Shown one piece after another: positions 22,607 to 35,930 of a DNA stretch of 64,000 bases. The stretch is from Juglans regia (Eukaryota; Streptophyta; Magnoliopsida; Fagales; Juglandaceae): assembly GCF_001411555.2 (NCBI RefSeq), contig NC_049904.1, positions 21,775,370 through 21,839,369 of the forward strand. Direction: 5' to 3'. Position 1 is the first letter of the stretch. Each line of letters starts with the position of its first letter. Made by a program: the position numbers and the translations under genes. The notes beneath the pieces are model-generated. The model searched no databases and was not told the origin of the DNA. It worked only from the letters and a program-made list of their open reading frames with translations.

Positions 22607-23848
22607 CTGAACAACGATATGGGGGGAAGAAAGTTAGTTAAGCAGAGACCGTAAATATATAAGTTTGATGAAAAACTCACCATAGTGCGCATTCACATTT
22701 TGAAGAATGAATAAGAAGTTGTTTGAAGAAGAGAATTGGAGGCACCTAGTTCACTTCATAAAAAACATGTTAGAAGGTGGTTGAGACACTAGGCTTTTAG
22801 AGCGTGGCGCCAATGGGAGTAACCTTTACATGGGATTCATCAAAGAGATCAAGATTGTGAAGGATGTTATAGAGGTTGCTCTTGTTTAAAGAGCATATAT
22901 GTGTGTGTTTTCATTTATTGCATACCAAAGGTTAGTGTACTATAGTATTGCAGAGAAAAAAGAAAAACAGATGGGATCTGAGAAGGTTAAAGGGATCTGC
23001 AATACGCTAATGTTGGCAAAATTTGGGGCCAACATTTTTTCAAGGCAGTGAACTGTGTTGCTTACTCGTGACTACAGCCTACAACTAAGTTGCTTTCTCA
23101 ATATATAGCAAGGTGATCTAAGCTCTTTAGATTTGCATACACCTCTGGAATCATGTAACTAGCTAGGTGCATATATATGGTGTTTGTATAGTATCTCATA
23201 TGTACTTGGGCAATGCCTATTTACTTGTATTAATAAATTATTATCTTACTTGTTAAAAAAAAAAATTACACCTCTGGAATTAGAAGCTCAAAATCAAAAA
23301 ACAAATAAAAAATAGGAGTAAAATAACACAAACAAAATCAATAAACAAAAAACAAATAAAAATTTACAAATAAAAGCAAAAAAATATAGGAGTAATGATT
23401 TTAATCACAATCTTAACTGCAATGACCAACTATATAATTTCAAGTAGAAAGCACTTTCCTTACATCCTCTTCACTTAGGGAAAATCAACTACAAAACACA
23501 AAATCAAACCATTTAACTTCTATCCATACTTAGCACTAAACGAAACTTGGGGGTGGGGGGGCTCTAAATATGCCATTGCTAGCCATATCATACATTGCAG
23601 TAGTAGTAAGAACTAAAAATTAGTACGTAATACCAATATATAATATGCAAGCTAGAGTTAATTATATTCTACCCATTCCATGCAGCTAGCATGGATAAGT
23701 ATCAATTAGTACGTAATACCATTCCATAGTTGCTGATAAGCATGTCTCCATAGCAACATAGTCATTTTCATTGCTTAACTAATTGGCATCAATAACTTCC
23801 AAGTATTGAAAACGAAAATGATTCCTCTACTCAACGCTTTAAGCTCAT
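22607..23848. other. Intergenic, no gene seen
   Basis: AT-rich. Contains long A-rich stretches (23255-23390) and no open frame with family resemblance. The missing right terminus of CACTA element 2 should be here or further right, but I could not find a TAGTG terminus matching the left end. Confidence 0.5.
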
Positions 23849-25461
23849 TTCGCGGTAAACATATCATCAATGGGTTTCTTTCTTGTGAAAGTTTCCATCA
23901 ATAAGATTACATAACTATACACATCACCTCTTGTAGAAACAATTCCTTCATATCCATACTTTACACACATTACAACATATCATTTCACATATAATAATCC
24001 ATATAAATTAAGTGCAAAGGTCCATATGTTACCAAAGCAGAACCTTTATGTATTTATGCAAGACTAGAATAATAAAAATAGTACTTGACATCACCTGGTG
24101 CGATATACACAATTTTACCCATGGTCATTGTTTGCATGAGAGAAGTTCCATCACTTAGGAGCTTGGCTATGCCAAAATCAGCAACATGTCCAACCATATC
24201 TTCATCTAATAAGACATTGCTCGGCTTCAAATCACAATGAACGATAGGTGTTGAATAACCAAGATGAAGGTATTCAAGTGCCGATGCCACATCAATCATC
24301 ATATTTAGCCTTTGTAGCATGCTCAAGCAGTGGGTGTTAGAATACAACCACATCTCTAGGTTCCCTTTAGACTTGTATTCCAAAACAAGTGCTTTGAAGT
24401 CAATGTTACTATGAACGCTAATGATTTTGACAAGATTTCGACGACGAACGTGTCGTAATAGCATTCTTTGTCAAAACTTTTGAATGCACCTTCTAGTTCC
24501 AATTTTAGATCTTTTAGTGCAACGTATGTACCATCTAAGAGTGTCCCTTTTTAAACTGTGCCGAAACACCCTTCTCCGAGTAAGTTGTTTGCATTGAACC
24601 CTTTTGCGGCTTGTAAAAGTTGTTGGTGGGAAATTCTGCTCCATGTTGACAAAGGCATTGAGACTTCATTGTTGGAAATTTTTGAATTCTTCTTCCCAAG
24701 GAGTTTTCTTGAGACTAGTACAACGGATACTACAAGTATTGTTAACCCTAATGTGAGCAGTACATATTTTAGTACACGCACCCCCATTGCCTTTCTTGGT
24801 CCAAGAGAAGCTTCTTTGCATGGAGGAACATTCTTTCTAATCACAACACAAAGCACATCATTTGACATGAAAGAATTGTCAAATCATTGCCACCCAAGGA
24901 CATATATGTCAATCTACTTAACTTGCCAATATCTATGGGAATATTACCCTTAATATTGCAACCATTGAGATCAAGTTGCTCAAGAAAGGTCAAAAGGTTT
25001 CCAATGGAATTAGAAAGCACTCCATTTAGTGGATTCATACTCAGATACAACATATTGCGATATGCGTTGCTCGAATAATACGAAAGAGTACTCAATGGTC
25101 AAGTTATTGAATCTGAGGTCGAGCGGCTGGAGGAGCCTTAAATTACCCAGTGTTTTTGGAATCAAGCCCAATATTAATGAGTTAATTGTCAAGACGACTA
25201 TAATGAGTTGTGAAACATTGGAAATAGAGGCTGGAATTGTTCCACTAAGTTCATTTCCGCCAAGAAAAATCCCCTTGAGATTTGGAAGGAAGTGGCCCAT
25301 ATCTGATGGAAAAGTGCCTGAGAGGTGATTTTTTGGTATGGTGAACTCTTGTATTGTTGAGATATTGAATATCTCCAGTAGAATTGTGCCAAAAAAATTG
25401 TTAACTCCCAAATTGAAATACTTTAGGTTTTACAAATTACCAATTTCACTTGGTATTGCAC
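23849..25461 (-). pseudogene. RLK-A: LRR receptor kinase pseudogene (LRR-XII/EFR-Xa21 type)
   Basis: Minus strand. It opens at an AG acceptor at 25462-25463, then LRRs (LEIFNISTIQEFTIPKNHLS, GNELSGTIPASISNVSQL) to ~24890, a membrane segment (VLKYVLLTLGLTILVVSVVL, ~24780) and juxtamembrane TWSRISHQQLLQAAKGFNAN. The kinase keeps LLGEGCFGTV, VHCDLKPSNVLLDEDMVG and VADFGIAKLL, and exon 1 stops at a GT donor at 24094 after YIAPG. The second kinase exon is recognisable at ~23965-23849 (EGIVSTRGDVYSY, KKPIDDMF) but is frameshifted at its end. HCD instead of HRD marks a non-RD kinase, the class typical of plant immune receptors. The 24465-24551 stretch is out of frame, and several LRRs are lost compared with RLK-C. 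Non-functional. Confidence 0.88.
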
Positions 25462-26243
25462 CTGCAGTCACAATAAATCTATTAAAAAAGGATTTTATAA
25501 CAAATAAAACATACAACTAATAATTATTAGTTGTAAGAGAACAATCAAGACTTGAAATATATACGATGGAGGTTGATTATAAGGCATGCAACATTTATAA
25601 TTGGTTGAGCCACCCTTGAGTTGATTGTAATGGTGGATCGGAGCCACATGCACTCTAGTTGGTGCAGTTTTTACATATTCACAATTTTTTTACTTGTCGC
25701 ACTAGAAGAATATCTTGAGAATCCTTGTTAATATTCTAACCATAGAAATATTTTGATCTATTCACGAAAAAATCATTTAGTTTTATTTGCATAAAATTAA
25801 TTCCAATATCTAAAAAGAAATCCTAACTTCCATGTACCAAATAATTTTTGCTTCACTAAAAAACTATCAACTTTTTTATTTTATAGAGATTGCATATATA
25901 CTAATCCATGGTCATGATATCAACATATATAGTTGACCAAAACAAGACTAAGGTTACATTACATTAAAAGAATTTAGTTGTTGCCAAGGTATAAAACTAT
26001 AAGCTAGCTAGCATTGTTAACTTCTCTATTTTCTTAGGTACACTCGACAATGGGATTTAACAATATTGGAGAATAAAATTATTGCTACTTATGGCTTATC
26101 CTTGTGAATGACCTTTTAATGACAAACTCTAGGGAAAATTACATATCTATATGTTACAAAAAGAGAATAAATATGTTACAAAAAGAGAATAAATATGTAT
26201 ATGCATACAACAAGAATGAGTATAGAAAGGCATTTTACATTAC
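25462..26243. other. RLK-A upstream intron/flank and RLK-B 3' flank
   Basis: AT-rich. About 25465-26090 is a diverged copy of 44940-45600 (including AACATACAACTAAT and GGTTGATTATAAGGCATGC words), that is, the sequence next to RLK-C. A short tandem duplication (ATATGTTACAAAAAGAGAATA twice) lies at 26148-26192. I did not find a second kinase exon for RLK-B here, although one would be expected. Confidence 0.6.
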
Positions 26244-28153
26244 CTGGTGCCATATATCCAATTGTAGCAAGAGTCATGGTTTGTGTGAAAGAAACCCCAT
26301 CACTTGGGAGTTTTGAAATACCAAAATCAGAGATATGTCCAACCAAATCTGCATCCAACAGGGCATTGTTTGGCTTCAAATCACAATGAACTATACGTGT
26401 TGAATAACCAAGATGAAGGTATTCTAGTGCTGCCGCTACATCAATCATTATATTTAGTCTCTCAGACATATCCAAACAAAGGCTTTCGGAATACAACCAC
26501 ATATCTAGGTTCCCATTAGGCATGTATTCTAGCACCAAGGCCTTGAAGTCCATGTTACTACAAGCACTGATGACTTTGACAAGATTTCGGTGTCGAATAT
26601 TGCATAATATCCCGCATTCTATATCAAAACTTTTGAACGCTCCTTCTAGTTGCAAATTTAAAACTTTTATTGCAACATTTGTACCATCTAAGAGTATTCC
26701 TTTATAAACTAACCCAAAACTCCCTTTTCCAAGTATGTTGTTTGCACTAAAACCTTCTGTTGCGCATAGAACTTCTTGGTGTGAAATTCTTCTCCATGTT
26801 GCTAAAGGTGATATGTCTACGTCACCTAACAAGTTGGCATTCCTCCTTTGGCATAATCTAGTCCAGGCTAATGAAATGGATGATGCAAACATCATTAGAC
26901 CAATTGAAGGTAATATATACTTTAGTATTTGTGGAAAAGAAGCACCTCCTTTGTGTGGGGAAACTTGCGATCGACTCACACCGCAGAGTGCCTTGTTTGA
27001 CATAAATGATGCAGCTGAGAAGTTTAAAAATGGTCCTCTTGCAGGAATTTATCCTTGTAGTTTATTAAATGAGACATTTAGATATTTGAGATATAAGAGC
27101 ACTTCTAAAGACTTTGGAATCTGACCAGATAAATTGTTATAAGAATGATCTAAGAACTCCAAACCTACCAGTGCACCAAAATGTAAAGGAATTGAACCTT
27201 CTAGTTGATTGAATGCCAGAGAGAGATTGAGAGTTGATTTGCTGAAAAATCCAATATTCTCAAGACATTCATATTTCCAATCTCTAATGCAATATGGCCA
27301 CTTAGAGAATTTGTTGATAGGTCGAGCTCCAAAAGATATGAAAGCCTCCATAAGCTCCAACCAATTGTAGCAGTCAATTGGTTAAACCCTAAGTAGAGAG
27401 CTCTTAAAGAAGTCATATTATTTAAGCATGCTGAATATGTCTAGAAAGCTCATTATCATTTAAACCTAATCCAAACAAACTTCCTAAATGGCATAGGCAA
27501 AATGGGATGGGACCCTGTAGTCTATTGCCTCCAAAGTTCAAAACTTGGAGCATGCACAATCTTCCAATTGTAGTTGGAATAGATCCTGCCATTTCATTTT
27601 CTCCCAAGGAAAAAGCTATCAATGTACTTAAATAGCCAATACTAAGCGGAATGTTGCCATTAATATTGCAATCACTTAGCTGAAGTCTTTCAAGTGAGAG
27701 AGACAGGTTTCCAATGGATTTAGGTAGAAAGCCAGAAAGGTGATTATTGTCCAAAACCAACTTTCTATGATGTATGCACTTTTCCATATAAGACAAAAAA
27801 CTCAATTCTAGAGATTCATTAGTCAAATTATTGAATCCTAGGTTGAGCCACTGGTGGAGCCTCAAATTACCAATTGTGTTTGGAATTGTGCCAGTGAATG
27901 AGTTCCAACTCAAGTCTATGAGAGTGAGCTGGGAAGCATTGGAAATAGAAATTGTTCCTGCAAGTTTATTCTCTCCAAGGATAAGCTGCTGAAGATTTGA
28001 AAGGAAGAGGCATGCATTTGTTGGGAAGGATAACTTGTATTGTTGAGATATTGAAGATTTCAAATGGAATTGATCCAGCAAAATTGTTGGTTGAGATACT
28101 AAAATTCTCTAGGTTCAGCAGATTACCAATCTCACTGGCTATTGCACCTACCA

Positions 28154-28187
28154 TATGTTGTTTGCACTAAAACCTTCTGTTGCGCAT
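28154..28187 (-). repeat. 34-bp exact copy of RLK-B kinase exon sequence
   Basis: The 34 bases here are identical to 26734-26767, which encode ATEGFSANNI just before the kinase glycine loop. The pasted piece sits directly upstream (minus strand) of the LRR exon starting VGAIASEIGN, where RLK-A and RLK-C have an intron acceptor. Confidence 0.85.
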
Positions 28188-29291
28188 TTCAATTAATCAA
28201 ACATGCAACTTAGAAGTAAGAAAATGACCCAAGTGCTGAAAGCAATTGGGTGTAGTTTTCTTAATTGATCCGTGTCATGCATATATAGGTACAATATATA
28301 AAATGGGTAGGTGAATGGATCTGAAGTGACCATCTAGATTGACAACAAATGATTTTTCTAATTTTAAAATGGTAGGCATTGACGAGATACTCAAAATAAA
28401 TGTTTTTGAATTCTAATTGACATTCTAAGCAAAAAGGGAGGGACTAAGAGAAGGATCAGTATGGAATTCAATGGTGTTTTGCTCATCGATTAAAGATTGT
28501 GATTGACTAAAATAAATTTAAAAGATACCTTCAAAGTTGTTGTCACCAAGATACAACTCTGTAAGCATGGTCAAGTTCCCTGTCTCCAAGAGTAGCCTTC
28601 CTGTGAAATAATTTCTTGATAGGGATAGAATTTGTAGCTTTTCGTACTTATATAGAGTGGGTGGGAATTGACCAGAAAACTAATTGCCAGTGATGGAAAA
28701 ATATTGGTAGCGCACCAGATAGCATATTATCGATGAGGTCAATGGCTTGCATTGAAGGCATGTTGAAGAAAATGGAGAGCATTGAACCTGAAAGCTTGTT
28801 TGCTCCAAGAAAAATTCCTTGCAAGGAAGATATATTAAATATAGAGGAAGGTATGAAGCCTAAACATTGATTGTATGCAAGACTAATTAGTTGCAGTGAA
28901 GATATGTTCAATAAAGATGGTGGAATAGTGCCCACAAAACTATTATTATCAAGATACTTATATCAGAGTTTGGTTAGCAACCCCATCCATGAAGGGATTT
29001 CTCCGCTAAATTCATTATATCCGAAGTCTAAGAATTCCAACTGGTGAAGATGAGACAATTCATTCGCAATTGAGCCATGAAAACTGTTGTTTTTTACGCT
29101 TAAACTCACAAGAAATGAAAGGTACCTACAAAATTGTTACCATAAAGAAACAATTTTTGAAGCTTGGTTAAAAAGGCTATCCATGATGGTAATTCTCCAC
29201 TAAAGTTATTGAATTGGATGTTTAAGATTTCTAGCCAGTAAAGATTAGACAACTCGTCTGGTATTGAACCCTGAAAATTGTTATGTGGAGG

Positions 29292-29296
29292 AATAG
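29292..29296. repeat. TSD AATAG, left copy
   Basis: Five-base target duplication next to the TG start of the LTR at 29297. It matches 35931-35935 exactly. Confidence 0.9.
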
Positions 29297-31913
29297 TGTA
29301 ACACCCCGTATTTTAGTGTATTTTTAATAAGAGATTATTTTTAATTATTCATAAATTTATTCTCTTATTTTAAAATTATTGGATTTTTAGTTGGGTTATT
29401 TTTATGATTTTTAGTTTACAAAAATTATTTTTGAAATGTTTTCTTTAAATTAATTATTGTTATGCTTTTAAATTTCTTCTCAGATTAAATTAACTTATTG
29501 TTGGATTTAATTAATTATTTTCATTTTAATCGTTACGTTTGAATTATTTTATTTCACTTGCTAATTTAAAATCGCTTCCGTTTTATCATTTTTGTGACCC
29601 AAGATGTGAGGATTGGACCTCATTTCTTCCCCTGTATTTTTTCTTTCCTCTCTTCTTTCACTTCTTTTCCTTTCTTTCTTCCTTCTTTTCTCCGCTGGTC
29701 TCTTTCCCCTCCCGCGCGACCCAGCCCTCCCTCTCTCCCGTGCGTCGTTCTTAGTCAGCCCTGCCCACAGTCGCCGCGCCGCCGTGACCTGCACCGCCAA
29801 GCCTAGCAGCTCCCCCACCCACCGGCGACCTTCCCCCTCCGATCTCAGCCTCCCTTGCACCGCCGTTAGGCTCCACGCGCACCACCAAGCCGCGGCACCT
29901 CTTGTGCTCGCGCTCCACCGTCGCACCACCATTGGCCGCCATTTCTTCACCACATCATCCTCGACCTCCAAGCAACCCATTGGACCCAACCCCACCTCCG
30001 ATCCGTCACCGGTGAAGCACATCCAACTCCATTTTCATTTTGGGTATTTTTGGCCTTAAACCACCCTTTGCGCCGCCACCCACGGCCAACCATCACCACC
30101 ACTAGCTTCACCGACATCCCTAGACCCTACCCTATCAATCTCTGGTCTTCGTTTACACCAGTTGAAAAGTGGGTATCTGTGACCCACGGCCACAGTGTAT
30201 TTTGCACTATTCTGCAGTTGTTTTTCCACTTCTTGCGCCTCCGTGATCCTCCAGAAATTATTATATAGTACTGTAAGTATTTTCCTAAGAATTCTCGTGC
30301 ATTTAATGTATTTTTACACTAGCACATTACACTGTATTTAATTGCTGATTGGTTTTGCCGAACTGAGTCCGAGGAGTAACGGGATTGATTGGATTAGGTG
30401 ATGGAGTTGTTAGTATGATTGGTTTAGACCATGAGATTTGTTGGCTGTTCGGGTTTAAATATTGGTGTTTTGTGTATGACGTGGGTTGTGGCGGATATTG
30501 ATGATTTTAGAAAGTGATGACATATTTTTCAAATTACGAGGGTTTTAAGTTTTGAGGAATTAAAATAGGTTATTTTTTTAAATTTAGGCTTAAATATCGA
30601 AATACGTGATTGATTGAAAACTTACGAAAATTACGTTATTATTTTTATAGGTGACGATCTATAGTCGGCTCGACATTTTTGAGGAAAATTTTGGAAAAGT
30701 TAAGTCGTCCAGGTAAGCGGGGTTCCTATGCTAGATTTGCATAAAAAGAAATGAACTGAGGTTGGTTTGTAAAAATGTGCATGTTGTTTTAAATAGGAAA
30801 AGTGAAAAACAACCTCAGTATATGTTTTGCATTCTCTCATGAGATACGTATGAAAGAGAAAAGAAATGTTTTTGACATGAAATGTGTAGACATGAGCAAT
30901 ATTTGACATGTTTCTGAAATATGCAAAAGAGCGAATATGATATCATTGAAATTTTTATGCATGTGATATGAAATGATTTGGATCTGTTTTTGATCAAATA
31001 GAAATGATATGAATATGTTTCGCACGTCTTTTGATATGATATGGATATGATAAAACTTTGGCATACTTATCTGTTCTGAATATGGTTCTGATATGATGAT
31101 ACTGTTCACATGATATGGTTGGTGCCACCATGATATGATATGAGTGCACCCACTTTGGAAACAAAGTGGTCTTTTTATGTGTTCTTTCCTGTGTGCACAC
31201 TCAGGGCTCCGAAATTGAAAAAATGGAAGTTCACCACATGATACTGCCTGGTTTGGCCACCGGGGATAGCACAATCCTACCACGGGGGTTAAACATGGTA
31301 TATTATATGATATGATAAGATGAAGATGTTCAGTTATGTTATGCCAAAGCGTTTTTGAATATGAAATGGATTCTTAAATATGAATTGTTGATTTTGAGTA
31401 TGAAAAGATTGAAAAGTCGCTCTGATTTTCTGATAACAAGTTTTTATGAGATCTGCATATAAAAATAAAATGTTTTTGTTTCTGCATACTGAACTTTCTG
31501 AAAAGGCTCATGTTTACATACTAGTATATGTTCTCTGCTTACTGAGTTGTTGATAACTCACCCCTTATCTCCACCATCTTATTCAGATGATTTGAATGTT
31601 TCAGTTGAGGATCAAGGATATGGAGCATGGGTGAGAAGAGTTAAGAATGATGGTTTAAGCATAGAAGGTTTATATGGGTATTGAAATTTTTTATTCAGTA
31701 AGCTTGTTGTGTTCTGATGATGTGTTTTTTTGGGAGATTGATGTTTATATTAAAACTTTGTATTGTCTTAGAATGGTTATTCTAGAGTAAGTGATGTAAA
31801 TATATGGGTATTTTGTGTAATTAGAGAAAAATTAGAGTATGTACTACGTGGAAGAAAAATGATTTTAAAGTGACATGAGTTACTCTCCAGACCCCCGAGG
31901 TCGGGGCGTTACA
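29297..31913 (+). repeat. 5' LTR
   Basis: 2617 bp, TG...CA ends. It contains a pyrimidine-rich stretch (29636-29700) and the GAGTTGTTGATAACTCACCC block near 31543. The pair at 34214-35930 aligns from CTGTTCTGCAGCTG onward. Confidence 0.93.
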
Positions 31914-34213
31914 GTTGGTATCAGAGCACAGGTTTGAGATTCTGCAGACTATAACATGAGGTTTTGGATATCTGTTGGTTTAAGGAGTAATTTCATACTT
32001 GGGGTATAGAAATTTGAGGACTACAAGCTAGATGATTATGGGGGAAATTCCAGGTTTGAGATTCTGCAGACTTTATGGATTGAGATTTTAGGAATTTAAG
32101 GTTTTAGATTTGATTGGTTTATTTTGAAGGCTATAGGATATGACTTGGAGATTTAGATTTCAATGTTTACATAAGTTTGAGCGAAAGCCAGGTTTGAGAT
32201 TTGCATACTATAATAAGATGTTTGATGATATGGTTTTAAAATTTTGAAAGCACTAGGACATGATTTTAAAGATATTCGGTTTGAGCTTTTGCATACTCAT
32301 GTTGGATGGCATACGAAATCTGAGGTTTTGAATATCTATGGGCTAGGAAGTTAATTCAGATTGGAGGTATGGAAATTTGAAGATTATAAGAGATGGTTTT
32401 ATTTGTTTTTTTTTAAGTTTTAGAATCCGCCAACATTTTGGAATATATTCTAGGATGTTTGAGGTCTTAGATGGTGTGGGTTTTAAAAAGAAGATTTTGA
32501 AGAGAACTAAGGCTTTAGATTTTAATAAATGACTTTCTTTACACTTGGAGTTTTAGATCAGGTAGGCGTACTTTGTTGACTATAGGTAAGGATCTTTTAT
32601 AAGATGTAATGTTTATATTTTGAAGGTGCACATAAGCTCAATTGTATGATAAGTTTGAGGTTCTACAGACTATAACATATGAGGTTTTGGATATCGATTC
32701 GGTTTAGGAAGTAATTTCATAATTGATATATATATATAGAAATTTGAGAACTAAGACATGATTATGGGAATATTTCAAGTTTGAGGTTCTGCAGACTAAA
32801 AACATTTAAGTTTGGATATCCGTAGGTTTTGGAAGAAACTTCAGATTTGAGGTGTAGATTTGTAAAGAATAAGAACTGATTTTGTAGATATTTAAGGTTT
32901 TAAATTTTACAGATTTTATGATTGAGTGTTGAGATTTTGAGGTTTAGTGATTTTAGATCCAATAAGCTTAGTTTGTGGACTATAAGAGATAATCTTTATA
33001 AGATTTAAGGTTTGGATTTTTGTGGTTTAAATTCTAAAGATGTACGGGAGTTTAGAGCAATATCTGGTTTACAATACTAGATGATAGGAATGACTATATG
33101 AGTTTATTAAAGTTATGGCTAAGAATGGGTAAAACCATATGTGTAGTACCAGAAAAGTTTAAAGGTTTAAATTGAAATTATTATTATTATTTTTTAAATT
33201 GAATTTATTTCATTTTATTAGATTTTATTTTTATTTGAAATGAAATTATGTATTTTAATTATTAAATTTATTTTATTTTTTTCGTTTAGTTCGAAGTTGA
33301 AAAGTGGGTTAAGGATTAAGTTATGGCAGGAAGATGGTACGACTGAGAATGCTAGTGTTAGGTATAAATATTTAGTGTAGTAGGCTTGAACTTTTATCGA
33401 CTTGGTTTGCTTTTATAATCTTGAGGCATGAAGGGAACAGTTTGGTTTGGATGAACTCTTTCGGGAGTAGGATAATTGAAGTTTTTGATTTCGTGGAGAT
33501 TTGGCATGAGCCTTTAAAATAGGAAGTTGTAAGTTCAACAAACTTTTAAGGGTAGATTTACGAGAATTTCACCAAAAGTTTAAGGTTTTGCAGACTTTAG
33601 GAAATGATTGTTCTCATTTAATATTTTAGATTTTGAAAGTTTCGGGAGTCTATTGTTTTATTATTAGATATAAGTTCATCGATCTTACAGATTTTGGAAA
33701 ATGATTCTGGTATATTTTAAGGTTTTAGAATTACAGATTTGAATGACTGAATTGAAATAAGATTTAAGTTTTTAATTCTGCAGGCTTGGTGTACTAGCTT
33801 GATTTATTTTGGGGACTAATTAGTATGTGACCATTAAAAATGGGGTTGATCAGAGTTGAGTTATAGATATAGGGATTTTCAAGGAGATTAATTCTTTGGG
33901 GATTGAAGGTATTGATCTAGTTTGGATAATGATTATTATTAGTTTGGGGTTATAATGGCAGGTTTTGAGATTTGATCCATACCAAATTTAAGGATGATAG
34001 TTGGTGTAGATTCAGGAGGGCATTCTTGGTGATTTTGAGGAAATAGTGTAATAATTCATGGTTTTGGGAGATCAAGCATTTTTTTCTACCAAAATGTGGT
34101 AAGAGTTTTCTGGTTAGTAGTTATGGAGCCATCTTGTGCTCGATGGTGTTGTTTTTATGAGGACATAAATTTTATGCATGTGGCGAATTATCAGAGGGCA
34201 CAGCAGGAGCATA
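31914..34213 (+). repeat. Internal region built of degenerate repeats
   Basis: No frame of useful length. Recurring motifs are TTTGAGATTCTGCAGACT, TATAACATGAGGTTTTGGAT and GGTATAGAAATTTGAGGACT at about 31931, 32052, 32190, 32651 and 32780, which suggests an array of diverged ~100-700 bp units. The 3' end (34045-34205) matches 48130-48295 in the other gypsy copy. Confidence 0.65.
31916..31927 (+). promoter_or_regulatory. Primer binding site (initiator tRNA-Met)
   Basis: TGGTATCAGAGC, two bases after the 5' LTR end. This is the standard site where tRNA-iMet primes minus-strand DNA synthesis in plant LTR elements. Confidence 0.92.
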
Positions 34214-35930
34214 AGAATTATCACTGTTCTGCAGCTGTTTTGTCACTTCTTGCACCTCCGTGATCCTCCAGAAATTATTATATAGTATTGTAAGTATTTT
34301 CCTAAGAATTCTCGTGCATTTAATGTATTTTTGCACTAGCACATTACACTGTATTTAATTGCTGATTGGTTTTGCCGGACTGAGTCCGAGGAGTAACAGG
34401 GTTGATTGGATTGGGTGATGGAGTTGTTAGTATGATTGGTTTAGACCATGAGATTTGTTGGCTGTTCGGGTTTAAATATTGGTGTTTTGTGTATGACGTG
34501 GGTTGTGGCGGATATTGATAATTTTAGAAAGTGATGACATATTTTTGAAATTACGAGGGTTTTAAGTTTTGAGGAATTAAAATAGGTTATTTTTTTTAAA
34601 TTTAGGCTTAAATATCGAAATACGTGATTGATTAGAAACTTACGGAAATTACGTCATTATTTTTATAGGTGACGATCTATAGTCAGCTCGACATTTTTGA
34701 GGAAAATTTTGGAAAAGTTAAGTCGTCCAGGTAAGCGGGGTTCCTATGCTAGATTTGCATAAAAAGAAATGAACTGAGGTTGGTTTGTAAAAATGTGCAT
34801 GTTGTTTTAAAAAGAAAAAGTGAAAAACAACCTCAGTATATGTTTTGCATTCCCTCATGAGATACGTATGAAAGAGAAAAGAAATGTTTTTGACATGAAA
34901 TGTGTAGACATGAGCAATATTTGACATGTTTCTGAAATATGCAAAAGAGCGAATATGATATCATTGAAATTTTTATGCATGTGATATGAAATGATTTGGA
35001 TCTGTTTTTGATCAAATAGAAATGATATGAATATGTTTCGCACGTGTTTTGATATGATATGGATATGATAAAACTTTGGCATACTTATCTGTTCTGAATA
35101 TGGTTCTGATATGATGATACTGTTCACGTGATATGGTTGGTACCACCATGATATGATATGAGTGCACCACTTTGGAAACAAAGTGGTCTTTTTACGTGTT
35201 CTTTCCTGTGTGTACACTCGGGGCTCCGAGATTGAAAAAGGGGAAGTTCACCACATGATACTGTCTGGTTTGGCCACCGGGGATAGCACAACCCTACCAC
35301 GGGAGTTAAACATGATATATTATATGTTATGATAAGATGAAGATGTTATGTTATGTTATGCCAAAGCGTTTTTGAAAATGAAATGGATTCTTAAATATGA
35401 ATTGTTGATTTTGAGTATGAAAAAATTGAAAAGTCGCTCTGATTTTCTGAAAACACGTTTTTATGAGATCTACATATAAAAATAAAATGTTTTTGTTTCT
35501 GCATACTGAACTTTCTAAAATGGCTCATGTTTACATACTAGTATATGTTCTCTGCTTACTGAGTTGTTAATAACTCACCCCTTATCTCCACCATCTTTCT
35601 CAGATGATTTGAATGTTTCAGTTGAGGTTCAAGGATATGGAGCATGGGTGAGAAGAGTTAAGAATGATGGTTTAAGCATAGAAGGTTTATATGGGTATTG
35701 AAAATTTTTATTCAGTAAGCTTGTTGTGTTCTGATGATGTGTTTGTTTGGGAGATTGATGTTTATTTAAGACTTTGTATTGTCTTAGAATGGTTATTCTG
35801 GAGTAAGTGATGTAAATATATGGGTATTTTGTGTAATTAGAGAAAAATTAGAGTATGTACTAAATGGAAGAAAAATGATTTTTAAGTGACATGAGTTAAC
35901 TCTCCGGACTCCCGGGGTCGGGACGTTACA
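34214..35930 (+). repeat. 3' LTR, truncated at its 5' end
   Basis: Aligns with 30204-31913 and ends CGGGGTCGGGACGTTACA. The first ~907 bp of the LTR and the adjoining polypurine tract are missing, so a deletion removed the internal/LTR junction. Confidence 0.9.

Larger units (their letters stand above)
26244..29296 (-). pseudogene. RLK-B: LRR receptor kinase pseudogene, LRR and kinase part
   Basis: Minus strand. A 275-codon open frame from 27003 has a membrane segment (residues ~29-48), the glycine loop GKGSFGLVYKG (92-102), VAIK lysine (113), HRNLVKVISAC, VHCDLKPNNALLDADLVG (205-222) and SDFGISKL (225-232). It ends at a GT donor at 26243 after GYMAPG (exon end 26244). The kinase is non-RD (HCD). 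LRRs lie at 27049-28154, 28648-28935 and 29100-29290, with frameshifts near 27049, 27420 and 28650 and an intron-like gap at ~28190-28640. The expected second kinase exon (from EYG) is not found downstream, so the kinase lacks its C-lobe end. The N-terminal part lies across an LTR retrotransposon at 35931-36113. Family role: pattern recognition at the plasma membrane, as for FLS2, EFR and Xa21; the ligand is unknown. Confidence 0.88.
29297..35930 (+). mobile_element. Non-coding Ty3/gypsy-type LTR retrotransposon splitting RLK-B
   Basis: 5' LTR 29297-31913 (TGTAACACCCCG to GGGGCGTTACA), then TGGTATCAGAGC at 31916-31927, the primer binding site complementary to initiator methionine tRNA. Internal DNA runs 31914-34213, then a 3' LTR that lacks its first ~900 bp (34214-35930). 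It is flanked by AATAG on both sides. The internal region has no gag or pol frame, so it is a derivative that needed a partner's enzymes. The two LTRs differ at scattered positions, so the insertion is not brand new. It entered the RLK-B gene between the LRR N-cap and the first LRRs. Confidence 0.95.

Noticed and set aside
22607..23848. Right CACTA terminus for element 2
   Set aside because: I looked for a TAGTG end matching the left terminus and for an ATT duplication; no convincing match was found, so none is called.
29539..30268. Open frames in the 5' part of the LTR (148 and 153 codons)
   Set aside because: The same GC- and CT-rich block recurs in the other LTR copies (43177-43740, 49338-49999, 62975-63374) with stops at different places, so it is LTR sequence and not a gene.
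30700..31283. Minus-strand frames repeated at 34718-35217
   Set aside because: They are duplicated because both lie in the two LTRs; the His/Ile/Tyr-rich translation comes from ATATGAT-type repeats.
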